64,000 nt of DNA from the NCBI RefSeq assembly GCF_040939455.1, contig NC_134113.1:17718501-17782500 (forward strand), given 5' to 3'. Of this stretch, positions 1-26,129 are shown piece by piece. A program made the position numbers and the translations under genes. Within the stretch, counting starts at the first letter, position 1. Each line of letters starts with the position of its first letter. The notes beneath the pieces are model-generated. The model saw nothing but the letters and a program-made list of their open reading frames with translations. It was not told the DNA's origin and made no database searches. The stretch comes from Microcebus murinus (lineage: Eukaryota > Chordata > Mammalia > Primates > Cheirogaleidae).

Positions 1-160
1 AGATTGTGAAGGAAGTGGAACTCTCATACACTGCTGGTGGGAATGTAAAATTGTACAACTACTCTGGAAAACAGTTTGGCAATTTCTTAAAAAGTTAAAT
101 GTCCACCTACCATATGTTCCAGTCACTCTTCTAGATATGTACCTCACAAATGGAAGCATA
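1..160 (+). mobile_element. L1 ORF2 3' fragment
   Basis: The sequence reads like the end of L1 ORF2 in sense orientation, with the typical 'cactgctggtgggaatg' and 'ctggaaaacagtttggca' phrases. It is cut by the window edge and carries no long frame. The following 161-780 has no gene I can support. Confidence 0.7.
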
Positions 161-779
161 TGTTCCCAGAAAGACTTGCATATCAGCCTTTCTGCTATAC
201 TTTACCGTTCATAGCAGCTTTATTTCTATTAGTCCATGTCGACCTAAAATAATCAAAAGGGTCAGAATCTAATTTAAAGAGAATATATTCAGGCACAAAG
301 TGTGAGGAAGGACCACCCAGAAAAACCAACTCCAAAGGAATGGCGTCAGAACTCTGAAGTAGCGAAGTTAAGATTTCATTTATATAAGGAGAGACAGAGG
401 AGTTTTAGCAGGATTACAATATTATTCATACAGGGTTGGCACATAGTTACAGCAATCTGATTGGTTATAGGATGTTTCTTTTAGGGAAAGGTACATTTAA
501 TGTTTTGTTTGTTTTTTACAGATGGTATAATAATGATGGTTTTTCTGTCTTCTGGTCTAAACAAAGCAGGATAACAAAGGGGAAATTAATCTATAACAAG
601 GGTAATAAATTAAGAAGGCAGGAGGTTTTTGTCCCTGACATCGGGTTAATTCTCTCTAGTCATTGTATGGAACAAGAAAAATAAGAAAGTGAGTTTATCT
701 ATAATCTGAGCACAGAAGTTGTACGCTCACAGTCATGCCTCTTTCAAGGGTTAAAGTATTTTTAGGGGTTCCAACAGCT

Positions 780-1200
780 TTTAAATTTTATTTATTTTCA
801 CACCAACAACTGGAAGCAATCAAAATGGATAAAGTACATGGATAAACCAGCTGCGATATAAACAGACCCAGCAATAAAAAGGAGTGAACAGCTGACACAT
901 GCCGCAACGCAGTGAATCTCAAAATAACGTTGCTGTCTGGAATAAACCAGACAAAAAATAGTACATGCTGTATGATTCCACTTATATAACATTCTAGAAA
1001 ATGCAAACTAATCTATAATGACAGAAAGCGGATCAGTGATTACCCAGGGAATGAGGCAGTGTGGAAGGGAGTAAAAAGAAACACAAAGAAACTTTTGAGG
1101 GTGATGGATATGTTCATTATCTTAATCGTAATGGGCTCACATGTCAAAACCCATCAAATTGTATACTTTAAATACATTCAGTTTATTGTATGTCAAATAT
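780..1200 (+). mobile_element. Old L1 (L1M-type) 3' end
   Basis: The stretch contains phrases usual for old L1 3' ends: a 'tgtatgattccacttatat' segment, 'gatcagtgattaccca', and a terminal 'ttgtatactttaaata'. The subfamily cannot be set by eye. 1200-1640 is AT-rich, then neutral, and shows no gene. Confidence 0.6.
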
Positions 1201-1639
1201 ACCTACAAAAATTGTTTAAAAATGAGTATATTGTGACTGTTATACATACAACTGAATTCTTCAGAATTCAGTCATGCGCTTTTTACTTAAAAAAAAAATC
1301 AATCCATAATCAAAACAATGTAAAAATACCTGGATTAAATAATGTCAATTTCAGGTTTCCTTTTTCCCCCAGCAGCACAGATAACAAAAGGGCATAGGTG
1401 TTTGGGTGTGGTTCTATTTCAGTCATCAAAGACGCCAGGAACAAGGACAATGAGAGCTTTTAACTTCACTTTACAGAGACCGCACACGAAAGCACGCAAT
1501 TGGCTCGATGTGTGATTCTCCACCCCTATTAAAAGGCGATAAACACGTGCACTTTCCTTTGAGTGTGGGAAACAAGGAAAGATGGAATAATCCAAAGCCA
1601 AGCCTGAGACGCCACATCTGGCAGGGAAATTCAACTATA

Positions 1640-2263
1640 GGCTGACGCACCGGGAGCCCAGGGCTGGGAAGCGTAGGAACTATAGAGGGAAAAAAAAACA
1701 CTCAGGCTTTCTCCCAGCACCCCACTTCCGCCGGGGTCACGTGCCCGCGCCGGCGTCCCTCCGCTTTCCAGTCCGGCTCGGCCCCCTGCTCCTGTACTTT
1801 CCGTCCGGCCCTCTCGCAGTCCACTCCGGCTCCTGAGCGAATTAATGCCCGCCCTCTGACCGGCGATCCACATCTGTGCACCTCGCGGTACGGTGTCTCT
1901 CTGGGCGCGGCTAAAGGGGCAGTGGGTAGCGCAGTTCCTCTCCTGGAGATTGGAGAGGCGTCGGGGAACCGCCGGTGTCGCCCTTCTGCTTGCTCAGCAA
2001 GAGCTGCTCAGGCGCCCCACACTGATGAACGATTGAAGGCTGGGCGTCGGCCTGGTAGGGGCGTTCGTCCCCTCAGTGCCCTCTAAAGGAGAAAGCCGAG
2101 GCACTGGGGTGGGGAAGAACCCAGCCGTTCTAGACTCCGCCCCCTCGCTGCTGTGGGGCTTGTTGCCAGTGCTACCTGGAGCCCCTCGGCCCCAGGCTTA
2201 GCTTCGTCGTGAGCGGAGAACCTTTTCACACTGCCCTTTCCCTCCCCGTGCAGCCCGCCGACC
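1640..2263 (+). promoter_or_regulatory. GC-rich promoter and 5' UTR region of UQCC6
   Basis: Base composition switches to GC- and CpG-rich just upstream of the UQCC6 start codon. An ETS-type 'acttccg' lies at about 1724-1730 and an E-box CACGTG at 1738-1743 within 'gtcacgtgcc'. A pyrimidine-rich 'ctttccctccccgtgcag' ends at about 2252, so the coding exon probably begins at 2253 after a non-coding first exon. In human, TDG is divergently transcribed from this island. I could not recognise a TDG coding exon here, so it is either non-coding at this end or outside the window. Confidence 0.6.
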
Positions 2264-4495
2264 ATGCCCGCGGGCGTGCCCTTGGCCACCTACCTGAAAA
2301 TGTTCGCAGCCAGCCTCCTAGCCATGTGCGCGGGGGCCGAAGTGGTGCACAGGTACTACCGGCCGGACCTGGTGAGTGCAGGAGGGCCCTTTAGTCCTTG
2401 CTCCTGGACCACTTCATTTTCCTCACAGCAGCATAAGTGATCCTAAACGAAATTAGGATCACATCTCCCGTGGGTGGGCCTAAAAGCTTCTGATGGCATC
2501 CCATTGCATCTAGAACAATGCATGGCCTGTGAGATACTACACAGTCTGGCCGCTGCCTACCGCTGGCCTATCTCCCAACATTTCTCACTTGTTCCCTCTG
2601 TTGCAGTTAAACCTGCCTCTTTGCTGTATCTCAAACTCATCAAACCTATCCCTGCCTCAGGGCCATTCTTTTCCTTCTCTTCGCAAGCTACGTCCCCGCC
2701 CCCCACATTCAGATGCTGACCACTTCTCACCACCTCCATTGCTACCACCCAGTTCAAGCTATTGTCAGTCTGCTTTCATCTTAGTTATTGCGAGAGCTCC
2801 CCAACCTGTCTTCTGCCTTCCATTCTTGCTCCTCTATGGTCTATTCCCCCAAAAGCTACCATTATCATCTTTTTACACTTGAGTCAGGTCATGTCACTCT
2901 TCCCAAAACTCTCCAGTATCCTCCCATTTCAAAGTAAAAGCTATTGGAGACTTTTATCTCCCCACTCCATTTTTTTCCTCTGCCCTTGTCTACTCTTGCC
3001 CTTCCCTGAATACTTTGTATGAGCTATACTGACAGCCTTGCTTTTCCTTGAACACAAAGGCACACTCTTGTCTTAAGTCCTCTGCACTTGTGATCTCATC
3101 TACCTGAAACACTCCTAGATAACTGCATGGCTGGTTCCCTCATCCTCCTTCATGTCTTTGTTCAGAAGTCACCTTCTCAGCCAGTAAGTACACGAAAAGA
3201 TGCTCAGCATCATTAGTCATCAGAGAAATGCGAATCAAAACCACAGTGGGATACCCCTTCATACCCACTATGGTGGCTATAGTAAAACAGATAATGACGA
3301 GTGTTGTCAAGGATATGGAGAAATTGGAACCCTCATGTACTGCTGATGGAAATGTAAAATGGTGGAGCTCCTTAGGAAAACAGTCTGACAGTTCCTCAAA
3401 CAGTTAAACATAGAATTACCATATGATCCAGCATTTCCGCTTCTAGGTTTATACCCAGCAGATATGAAAACATATATTCACACAAAAACTTGTACATGAA
3501 TTTTCAGAGCAGTATTATATGTGTTAGCCCAAATGTGGAAACAGTTTAAATGCACATGGGCTGATGAGTGGATAAATATATGGTATATCCATACGTTGGA
3601 AGAGTATTCAGCAATAAACAGAAATGAAATACTGATAACATGCTACAACATGGATGAGCCTTGAGAACATTTTGTTACATGAAAGAAGCCAGAAACAAAG
3701 GACCACGTATGATTCCATTTATATGAAGTGAACAGAATAGGTAAATCTATATAGTCAGAAAGATTAATAGTTGTTTGGAAATAGTTGTATGGAAATGGGA
3801 GTGACTGCTAGTAGGTATGGGGTTTCTTTTGGGGGCAATGAAAATGTTCTAAAATTAGATGCACAACTAATTTTATCACTAATTGCGATAGATGCACAAC
3901 TTTGAATATACCAGAAGCCATTGAATTGTACACTTTAAATCAGTGAATGGTATGGCATGTAAACTCTCAATAAAGCTATTATATAAAAAAAGTCACCTTC
4001 TCATGAAGGCACCTTCCTTGAAGGCAAGGATTTTGTATTTTTTTCCTTGCTGCCTTGTGATTTGCACATAATAGACGCTTAATATTTTTTAATAAATGTA
4101 TTAATTCCTAGTACCTATTTTCTGTACCAGGCACATGGTGAAGTCAGTAGATAGTGCAGGAATGAATTTTCCAAATGTGGCAAACCATCCCTCTGTGAGG
4201 CTTGTAGTACTTAAGACATTGCCAGGATGATGGAATCCTATAAATATGAGGTTAGAAAGAGTCTCACAGGTTCTCGTAATATTTATCATTGAGTGGCAAG
4301 CAGGTGACTTCGGTTTTTTTTTACTGTGTAAAGTCTTTCAGTTCACATTACATTATAGTTTAAGAAAGCATTGACATCTATGGTTTTTGTTTTTTATAGA
4401 CGATACCTGAAATTCCACCGAAGCCTGGAGAACTCAAAACAGAGCTTTTGGGACTAAAAGAGAGACAGCACAAACCTCAAATTTCTCAGCAGTAG
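2264..4495 (+). CDS. UQCC6: UQCC6 / BRAWNIN, complex III assembly micropeptide (join 2264-2371, 4400-4495)
   Basis: This two-exon gene encodes a 67-residue protein beginning MPAGVPLATYLKMF and recognisable as C12orf73/BRAWNIN. The family product is a small mitochondrial inner-membrane protein needed to assemble respiratory complex III (established knowledge). Exon one ends at codon 36 (RYYRPDL) with donor gtgagt at 2372. Exon two opens at 4400 after 'ttttttatag' and reads TIPEIPPKPGELKTELLGLK. Residues about 8-25 form the hydrophobic segment (LATYLKMFAASLLAMCAG) that anchors it. The start has a good context (gaccATG). The frame stops with TAG right after SQQ. The human protein as I remember it has four more residues (EELK), so this copy has a shortened tail. 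Confidence 0.93.
2474..3190 (-). mobile_element. Probable L2-type LINE, antisense, in UQCC6 intron
   Basis: Read on the minus strand, the 3060-3190 end gives the 'gaaggtgac...aagacatgaaggaggatgag...' style typical of L2 3' regions. It is old and interrupted, so the assignment is by phrase similarity only. Confidence 0.4.
3191..3995 (+). mobile_element. Old L1 3' end in UQCC6 intron
   Basis: The segment runs in sense through the last part of L1 ORF2 ('gagaaattggaaccctcatg', 'accatatgatccagcat', 'catggatgagccttgagaac') into a 3' UTR. It closes with 'caataaagctattatataaaaaa'. Many stop codons show that it is inactive. Confidence 0.75.
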
Positions 4496-5155
4496 ACACT
4501 TAAATACAACTATGCCAAGAATTCTGTGAATAATATTATATCTTAAGCATTTTTTAAACATTTATTGAGTGAAACTATTAATACTTCAGCACCTAGTCCA
4601 ATGCTAAGTGCAAGAAGAGGTGCTTAGTACATTGAAATTTAATTATGGTTTGACCAATATTTCTTGAAAACTGCTAAAGTGTGTATCATCTACTTCTTTT
4701 TTTATTTGAGACAGAGTCTCGATTTGTTGCCCAGGCTAGAGTGAGTGCCATGGCGTCAGCCTAGCTCACAGCAACCTCAAACTCCTGGGCTCAAGCGATC
4801 CTCCTGCCTCAGCCTCCCGAGTGGCCGGAACTATAGGCATGTGCCACCATGCCCGGCTGATTTTTTGTATATATATTAGTTGGCCAATTCATTTCTTTCT
4901 ATTTGTAGTTGAGACAGGGTCTTGCTCTTGCTCAGGCTGGTTTCGAACTCCAGACCTCAAGCAATCCACCCGCCTCGGCCTCCCAGAGTGCTAGGATTAT
5001 AGGCGTGAGCCACCGCGCCCAGCCTATCATCTACTTCTTGAATGTGATTTGGAACATAGTCTTGAATATCACGTGAGGTAGAGTATTTATTTGCAAGCAT
5101 ACTGTGTGGATTGTCTTGAATGTAAATCAACAATAAAATCATTTTAAAACCATAA
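4496..5155 (+). other. UQCC6: Probable UQCC6 3' UTR with poly(A) signal
   Basis: After the stop codon the first clear hexamer AATAAA is at 5132-5137, so the transcript probably ends near 5150. An antisense Alu occupies about half of this UTR. An earlier end before the Alu cannot be excluded. Confidence 0.5.
4699..5024 (-). mobile_element. Alu, antisense, inside UQCC6 3' UTR
   Basis: This is a full-length dimeric Alu in reverse orientation (T-rich head to 'caccgcgcccagcc'). It is flanked by the direct repeat 'tatcatctacttctt' at about 4684-4698 and 5025-5039, a clean target-site duplication. Confidence 0.93.
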
Positions 5156-5159
5156 ACTA

Positions 5160-6230
5160 GTTTCGTCAATTTAACTTGCTAAATGGAGTTTTTATTTCTT
5201 ATTGTTACACTGATATTTTCAAATTGTATTAATAATTTTCTGCTGACTTTAGTATATGAACAGCAAGTATTTTGTAGATACCAGCGAGGAGCCCGCATCA
5301 CTTTCTAGAATGAAGGGCTGGGGGCATTTCTCACCTTTTGCGCAAAGAAAGGACCCGACCCTTAGGGCCAGTTTGTGTGCAGGGGGAGGATCCTGCCTTG
5401 GACGAATGCACTGGGCCACACTTCAGAAGCTTTCCTATATAGGTTCAGAGTAGATGGTCTGGCTACTGACAGAATCATGATTTGAACCCATCACCTACAA
5501 GACAATGACTTAATGAAGGCAAAAAATTAATTTTAGTTACTATTTACCTAGTAAAAATGCCATCTTTATTTTAGTAAGTGCTGGTTCTAAGCAACTTGCA
5601 CCCAGATACATATTTTCTTCCTCTTGAAGTTGACTCCCATTGTGAAAAATATATGTTGTGGGTGTGCAAATGTGCCATCTAGATTCCCTATGGCTGGCTT
5701 GTTCCCTGCCCTCCCTCCCGCCCCCCACCCAACTAGGAGTGCTGTCATTGAGCAGCTTTCAGTTGTCAGATTCTGCAAGGATTGCCTCAGTTTCCTTGCT
5801 CAAAGCCACGCCTCCTGAAGGGGCCCCTATCCAATAACGGATGGAGGTGAGAGTAGAAAGGCCTGGCTATTTCAGCACAGGAGGGATGGGCAACTGCTGG
5901 GCCTAGCTGTAGTTCCACAACTCTCGGTGGGGTTTACTGACACTGTCTTTGGGCCTACATTGCAGTTTAACTTCTGCTCAATCCCATTTCCTGTCCTTCC
6001 ACAGGTGTTCCTTAATAAACACTCTATATCCTAAACTCCATGTCATTGTTTTTTGGGGAACCAAATCTGTGATATAGGTAAATACTCCCACCATGACAAC
6101 TTCAAGAAAAAAAATAAATATTAAAAAAAAAACAGACCTATGATATATATATACAAACCTCAAAAATTAAAAGTAGTGCTAAGTTATTCCTTTATAATAA
6201 AGGTTTTTTAAATCATGAAAAAGTCCAAGA
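5160..6230. other. Intergenic, no gene seen
   Basis: Only short, unconnected frames occur here. A MIR-like trace may lie around 5440-5520. I see no splice-supported exon or RNA gene. Confidence 0.5.
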
Positions 6231-6231
6231 G

Positions 6232-6413
6232 AGGCTGGGCGTGTCAGCTGATGCCTGTAATTCCAGCACTTTGGGTGGCCAAAGTGGATTACCTGAGGCC
6301 AGAGTTTGAGACCAGCCTGGGCAACAGAACAAGATCTTGAGGTTATAGTGAGCTGATTGTGCTACTGCACTCTAGCCCAGGCAACAGAATGAGACCCTTG
6401 TCTCAAAAAAAAA
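6232..6413 (+). mobile_element. Degenerate, internally deleted Alu
   Basis: It starts 'ggctgggcgtgtcagctgat' and ends in 'gagacccttgtctcaaaaaa'. It is much more diverged than the adjacent copy. Confidence 0.8.
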
Positions 6414-6418
6414 AGACA

Positions 6419-6758
6419 GGCCGGGCGCTGTGGCTCACGCCTGTAATCCTAGCTCTTGGGAGGCCGAGGCGGGCGGATTGCTCAAGGTCAGGAGTTCAAA
6501 ACCAGCCTGAGCAAGAGTGAGACCCCGTCTCTACTATAAATAGAAAGAAATTAATTGGCCAACTGATATATATATAAAAAATTAGCCGGGCATGGTGGCG
6601 CATGCCTGTAGTCCCAGCTACCTGGGAGGCTGAGGCAGAAGGATCACTCGAGCCCAGGAGTTTGAGGTTGCTGTGAGCTCTGACGCCACGGCACTCACTC
6701 TAGCCTGGGCAACAAAGCGAGACTCTGTCTCAAAAAAAAAAAAAAAAAAAAAAAAAAA
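6419..6758 (+). mobile_element. Alu (lemur-type)
   Basis: It is a full dimer from 'ggccgggcgctgtggctcac' to a 24-base A tail. It carries the 'aattggccaactgatatata' insert between the arms. Confidence 0.95.
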
Positions 6759-6949
6759 GACAATCATTTCATATGGTTTTAATAGTTAAAGTAGAAATTG
6801 TTTCTCCCATAAACAAGAGTGCATTTCAAAAGCATAAAGTATCTTAGTGTGGATCCTCACTCAATGCCTTATGGTTATCTCTGTGGTAGAATTTTGGGTG
6901 ATTTTTTTCAAAGACAGCTTAAAAAAAATTGGCATTTATATTTATAGAA

Positions 6950-7480
6950 AAACTAGGTGATAGAGGTCCTGTATATTCCCTACTATTTCCATGAATGTTG
7001 TCATCTTAAATTACCATGGTACATCACAGAAACCAATATTGGTACATTACTCTCAACTGTCCTCTAGACCTTATTTGGATTTGTTTTTCCATTTAATGCC
7101 TTGTTTCCAGGATCTAGTCTAGGGTATCACACTGCATTTAGTTATCACATACCTTAGTCTCCTCCAACCGCAGTATTTCTGTCTTCCCTCCTTTTTCATG
7201 ATCTTGAAACTTGAAGAGCACTATTGGCAAAGCCTAAATTTGCCTGATATTTTTCTCATTAGGTTGATAATAGGGGTTTTGGGGAAAGAATACCACAGAA
7301 GTGAAGCGCCCTTCTCATCATATCCTATCATGGGGTACACATTACTTCTAATATTAACCTTGATCACTTGATTAAGGTAGTGTCTGCCAGGTTTCTCCAT
7401 TGCAAAAGTTACCATTTTTCCCTTTCCATTCTTTAGAAGTGATTCACTAAGTCTAGCCACATTCAAAAAGGAGTGGAGAA
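6950..7480 (-). mobile_element. Probable old L1 3' region, antisense
   Basis: Phrases such as 'ttaccatggtac', 'ggtagtgtctgccaggtttctcc' and 'gttaccatttttccctttcc' are ones I associate with antisense L1M 3' UTRs. No frame survives. Confidence 0.45.
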
Positions 7481-7592
7481 TTAAACTACATGCCCTGGAA
7501 CAGGGAGTATCTATGTTATTTGGAATTCTTCTGTAAGATTCTCTCTTCTCCCAATGAGAGATTTTTTAAATCTTTGATTTTTAAACTCAAAC

Positions 7593-7743
7593 ATTTGGTT
7601 TTTTGAGGTCTCACTGTAACCTAGGCTGGAATGCAACACAATCATAGCACACTACAGTCTTGAACTCTTAGGCTCAAACAATCCTCCTGTCCCAGCCCTC
7701 CCCATAGCTGGGACTACAGCTACCAGCCAACTGTGCCCAGCTC
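7593..7743 (-). mobile_element. Alu monomer (FLAM-like), antisense
   Basis: A single left-arm copy runs from 'tttttgaggtctcactg' to 'aactgtgcccagctc'. It is well diverged. Confidence 0.75.
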
Positions 7744-7894
7744 AACCTTTGATTTTTTTAAAAAACTTTTCTTTGATAAGCATGAATCACTTTTGTAGGT
7801 AAAAGAAAGAACCCAAGACATAAGATTTTTTTAAAAAGCAGCAAAGTATCAAGTAGTTCTAGGCAATGTATTATGAAAATATAATAAAAACACT

Positions 7895-8161
7895 GAGTAT
7901 TTGGGATCTTTTTTATTTTTATACACATGACAAGATTTTACACCAAGAATAGTCAGTTAAATAGTACAAATTTACATTCATGAGGAATGTTAAAAAAAAT
8001 TCAACTAAAAAACCCACTTCTTCCTGTGACCCACAATCCCAACATTTTACAGTGCAGGGGAAAAGGGGACTGGGGAGCATCCAGAACAAGTCTCTCCCAT
8101 AAGAAATGACTTAAATTTCACATTCTCTCTCCACACAGGATCCAAATGGTGAGAGTATAAT
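7895..8161 (-). other. HSP90B1: HSP90B1 3' UTR and poly(A) signal
   Basis: The region lies directly downstream of the HSP90B1 stop on the minus strand. The minus-strand AATAAA sits at 7912-7917 (plus 'tttatt'), so the RNA should end near 7895. Confidence 0.7.
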
Positions 8162-25401
<17,240 letters not shown>

Positions 25402-25507
25402 GTCGTGCGGCCGGTGAGTCTCAAATCTCCTTTGATCGCAGGAGCCGCCTCCACCCCCCCACTCCTGGGCTGCGATCCTCACACCTCAAGCCGCGCGGTC
25501 CGCCCAC
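25402..25507 (-). other. HSP90B1: HSP90B1 5' UTR
   Basis: The minus strand from about 25507 to the ATG follows the human HSP90B1 leader as I remember it (GC-rich, starting near 'gtgggcggaccgcgcggc'). The exact start site is inferred. Confidence 0.65.
25476..25493 (-). ncRNA. MIR3652: Position equivalent to human MIR3652
   Basis: On the minus strand this reads CGGCTTGAGGTGTGAGGA, one base different from the mature miR-3652 sequence I recall (CGGCUGGAGGUGUGAGGA). It lies inside the HSP90B1 5' UTR as in human. Whether any small RNA is made here is unknown, and the human annotation itself may reflect mRNA leader fragments. Confidence 0.35.
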
Positions 25508-25578
25508 TACACCCCAAGCAGGTCGGGCCGCTTTTCACCCCCACTCCCCACGGGCGGGGGACGGGAAACACGAACCCA

Positions 25579-25597
25579 CCAATCGTGCCGCACCACG
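25579..25597 (+). promoter_or_regulatory. ER stress response element (ERSE), perfect
   Basis: CCAAT, then nine bases, then CCACG is the exact ERSE consensus bound by NF-Y plus ATF6/XBP1. It sits about 75-95 bases upstream of the inferred HSP90B1 start, in inverted orientation. Confidence 0.9.
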
Positions 25598-25642
25598 CAC
25601 CCACTGTACCCAATGGGAACTCGTGGGGGGGACCTCAGTCCA

Positions 25643-25661
25643 CCAATCAGATCTGTCCAGG
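25643..25661 (+). promoter_or_regulatory. ERSE-like element
   Basis: CCAAT-N9-CCAGG keeps the nine-base spacing, with one mismatch in the second half. It is the second of an array. Confidence 0.7.
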
Positions 25662-25682
25662 TGCGGTGCCCGATGCCCGAAG

Positions 25683-25701
25683 CGTGTCTCCTTCCGATTG
25701 G
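25683..25701 (-). promoter_or_regulatory. ERSE-like element, opposite strand
   Basis: On the minus strand it reads CCAAT-N9-ACACG, one mismatch from consensus with correct spacing. Confidence 0.55.
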
Positions 25702-25721
25702 TCAGGCGTAGCAGGTTCTCT

Positions 25722-25740
25722 CCAATCAAATGGCTCCGCG
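25722..25740 (+). promoter_or_regulatory. ERSE-like element
   Basis: CCAAT-N9-CCGCG keeps the spacing, with one mismatch in the second half. Confidence 0.65.
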
Positions 25741-25842
25741 GGCCCCTCGCACATGGGACCGCCCCTTTGCCTGGGCAGCCTTGGCCTCTAAGGGAAACCG
25801 TCCAATAAACGTAACCATCCTTTTCGAGAGGTCGCGGCGGAA

Positions 25843-25903
25843 CCACTTCCGGATCCTAGAGAGCGTTTATTCCGTGACCAGGGGAAACGGTAGCCATAGC
25901 AAC
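25843..25903. promoter_or_regulatory. ETS site and RFX X-box on the far side of the promoter
   Basis: 'acttccgg' at 25845-25852 is an ETS/GABP core. 'gtagccatagcaac' at 25890-25903 fits the RFX X-box consensus GTHNYYATRRNAAC at every position. Both lie beyond the ERSE array, towards TTC41, suggesting a second, divergent start. Confidence 0.7.
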
Positions 25904-26063
25904 TCGTTCTTCACCCTTTCCCATTTACGCCTGGGGTCACGTTGGGAGTGATTCCAGCACGACTTTCGCAGTCAACTTTCTCTTCGGCAGTGCTTCTCGG
26001 GAGAGAGAAATGGGTGAGAGGTTGAAAATCCCCCGGAGCAGTTTCGAATAGGGATGGTGAGAA

Positions 26064-26128
26064 ACTACAGTTCCCGGCATGCAGCGTGCTAGGAGGAACA
26101 GCTGTATTGAATGCTGGGGACCGTAGTC
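26064..26128. promoter_or_regulatory. Two inverted ZNF143 (SBS)-type sites
   Basis: 'actacagttcccggcatgc' at 26064-26082 and, on the opposite strand, 'gactacggtccccagcattc' at 26128-26109 both follow the ACTACAATTCCCAGCATGC promoter motif. They are 26 bases apart, in inverted orientation. Confidence 0.8.
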
Positions 26129-26129
26129 T

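Noticed and set aside
1..1900. TDG first exon on the minus strand, expected from human synteny
   Set aside because: No stretch matched the TDG N-terminus that I know, so I did not annotate it.
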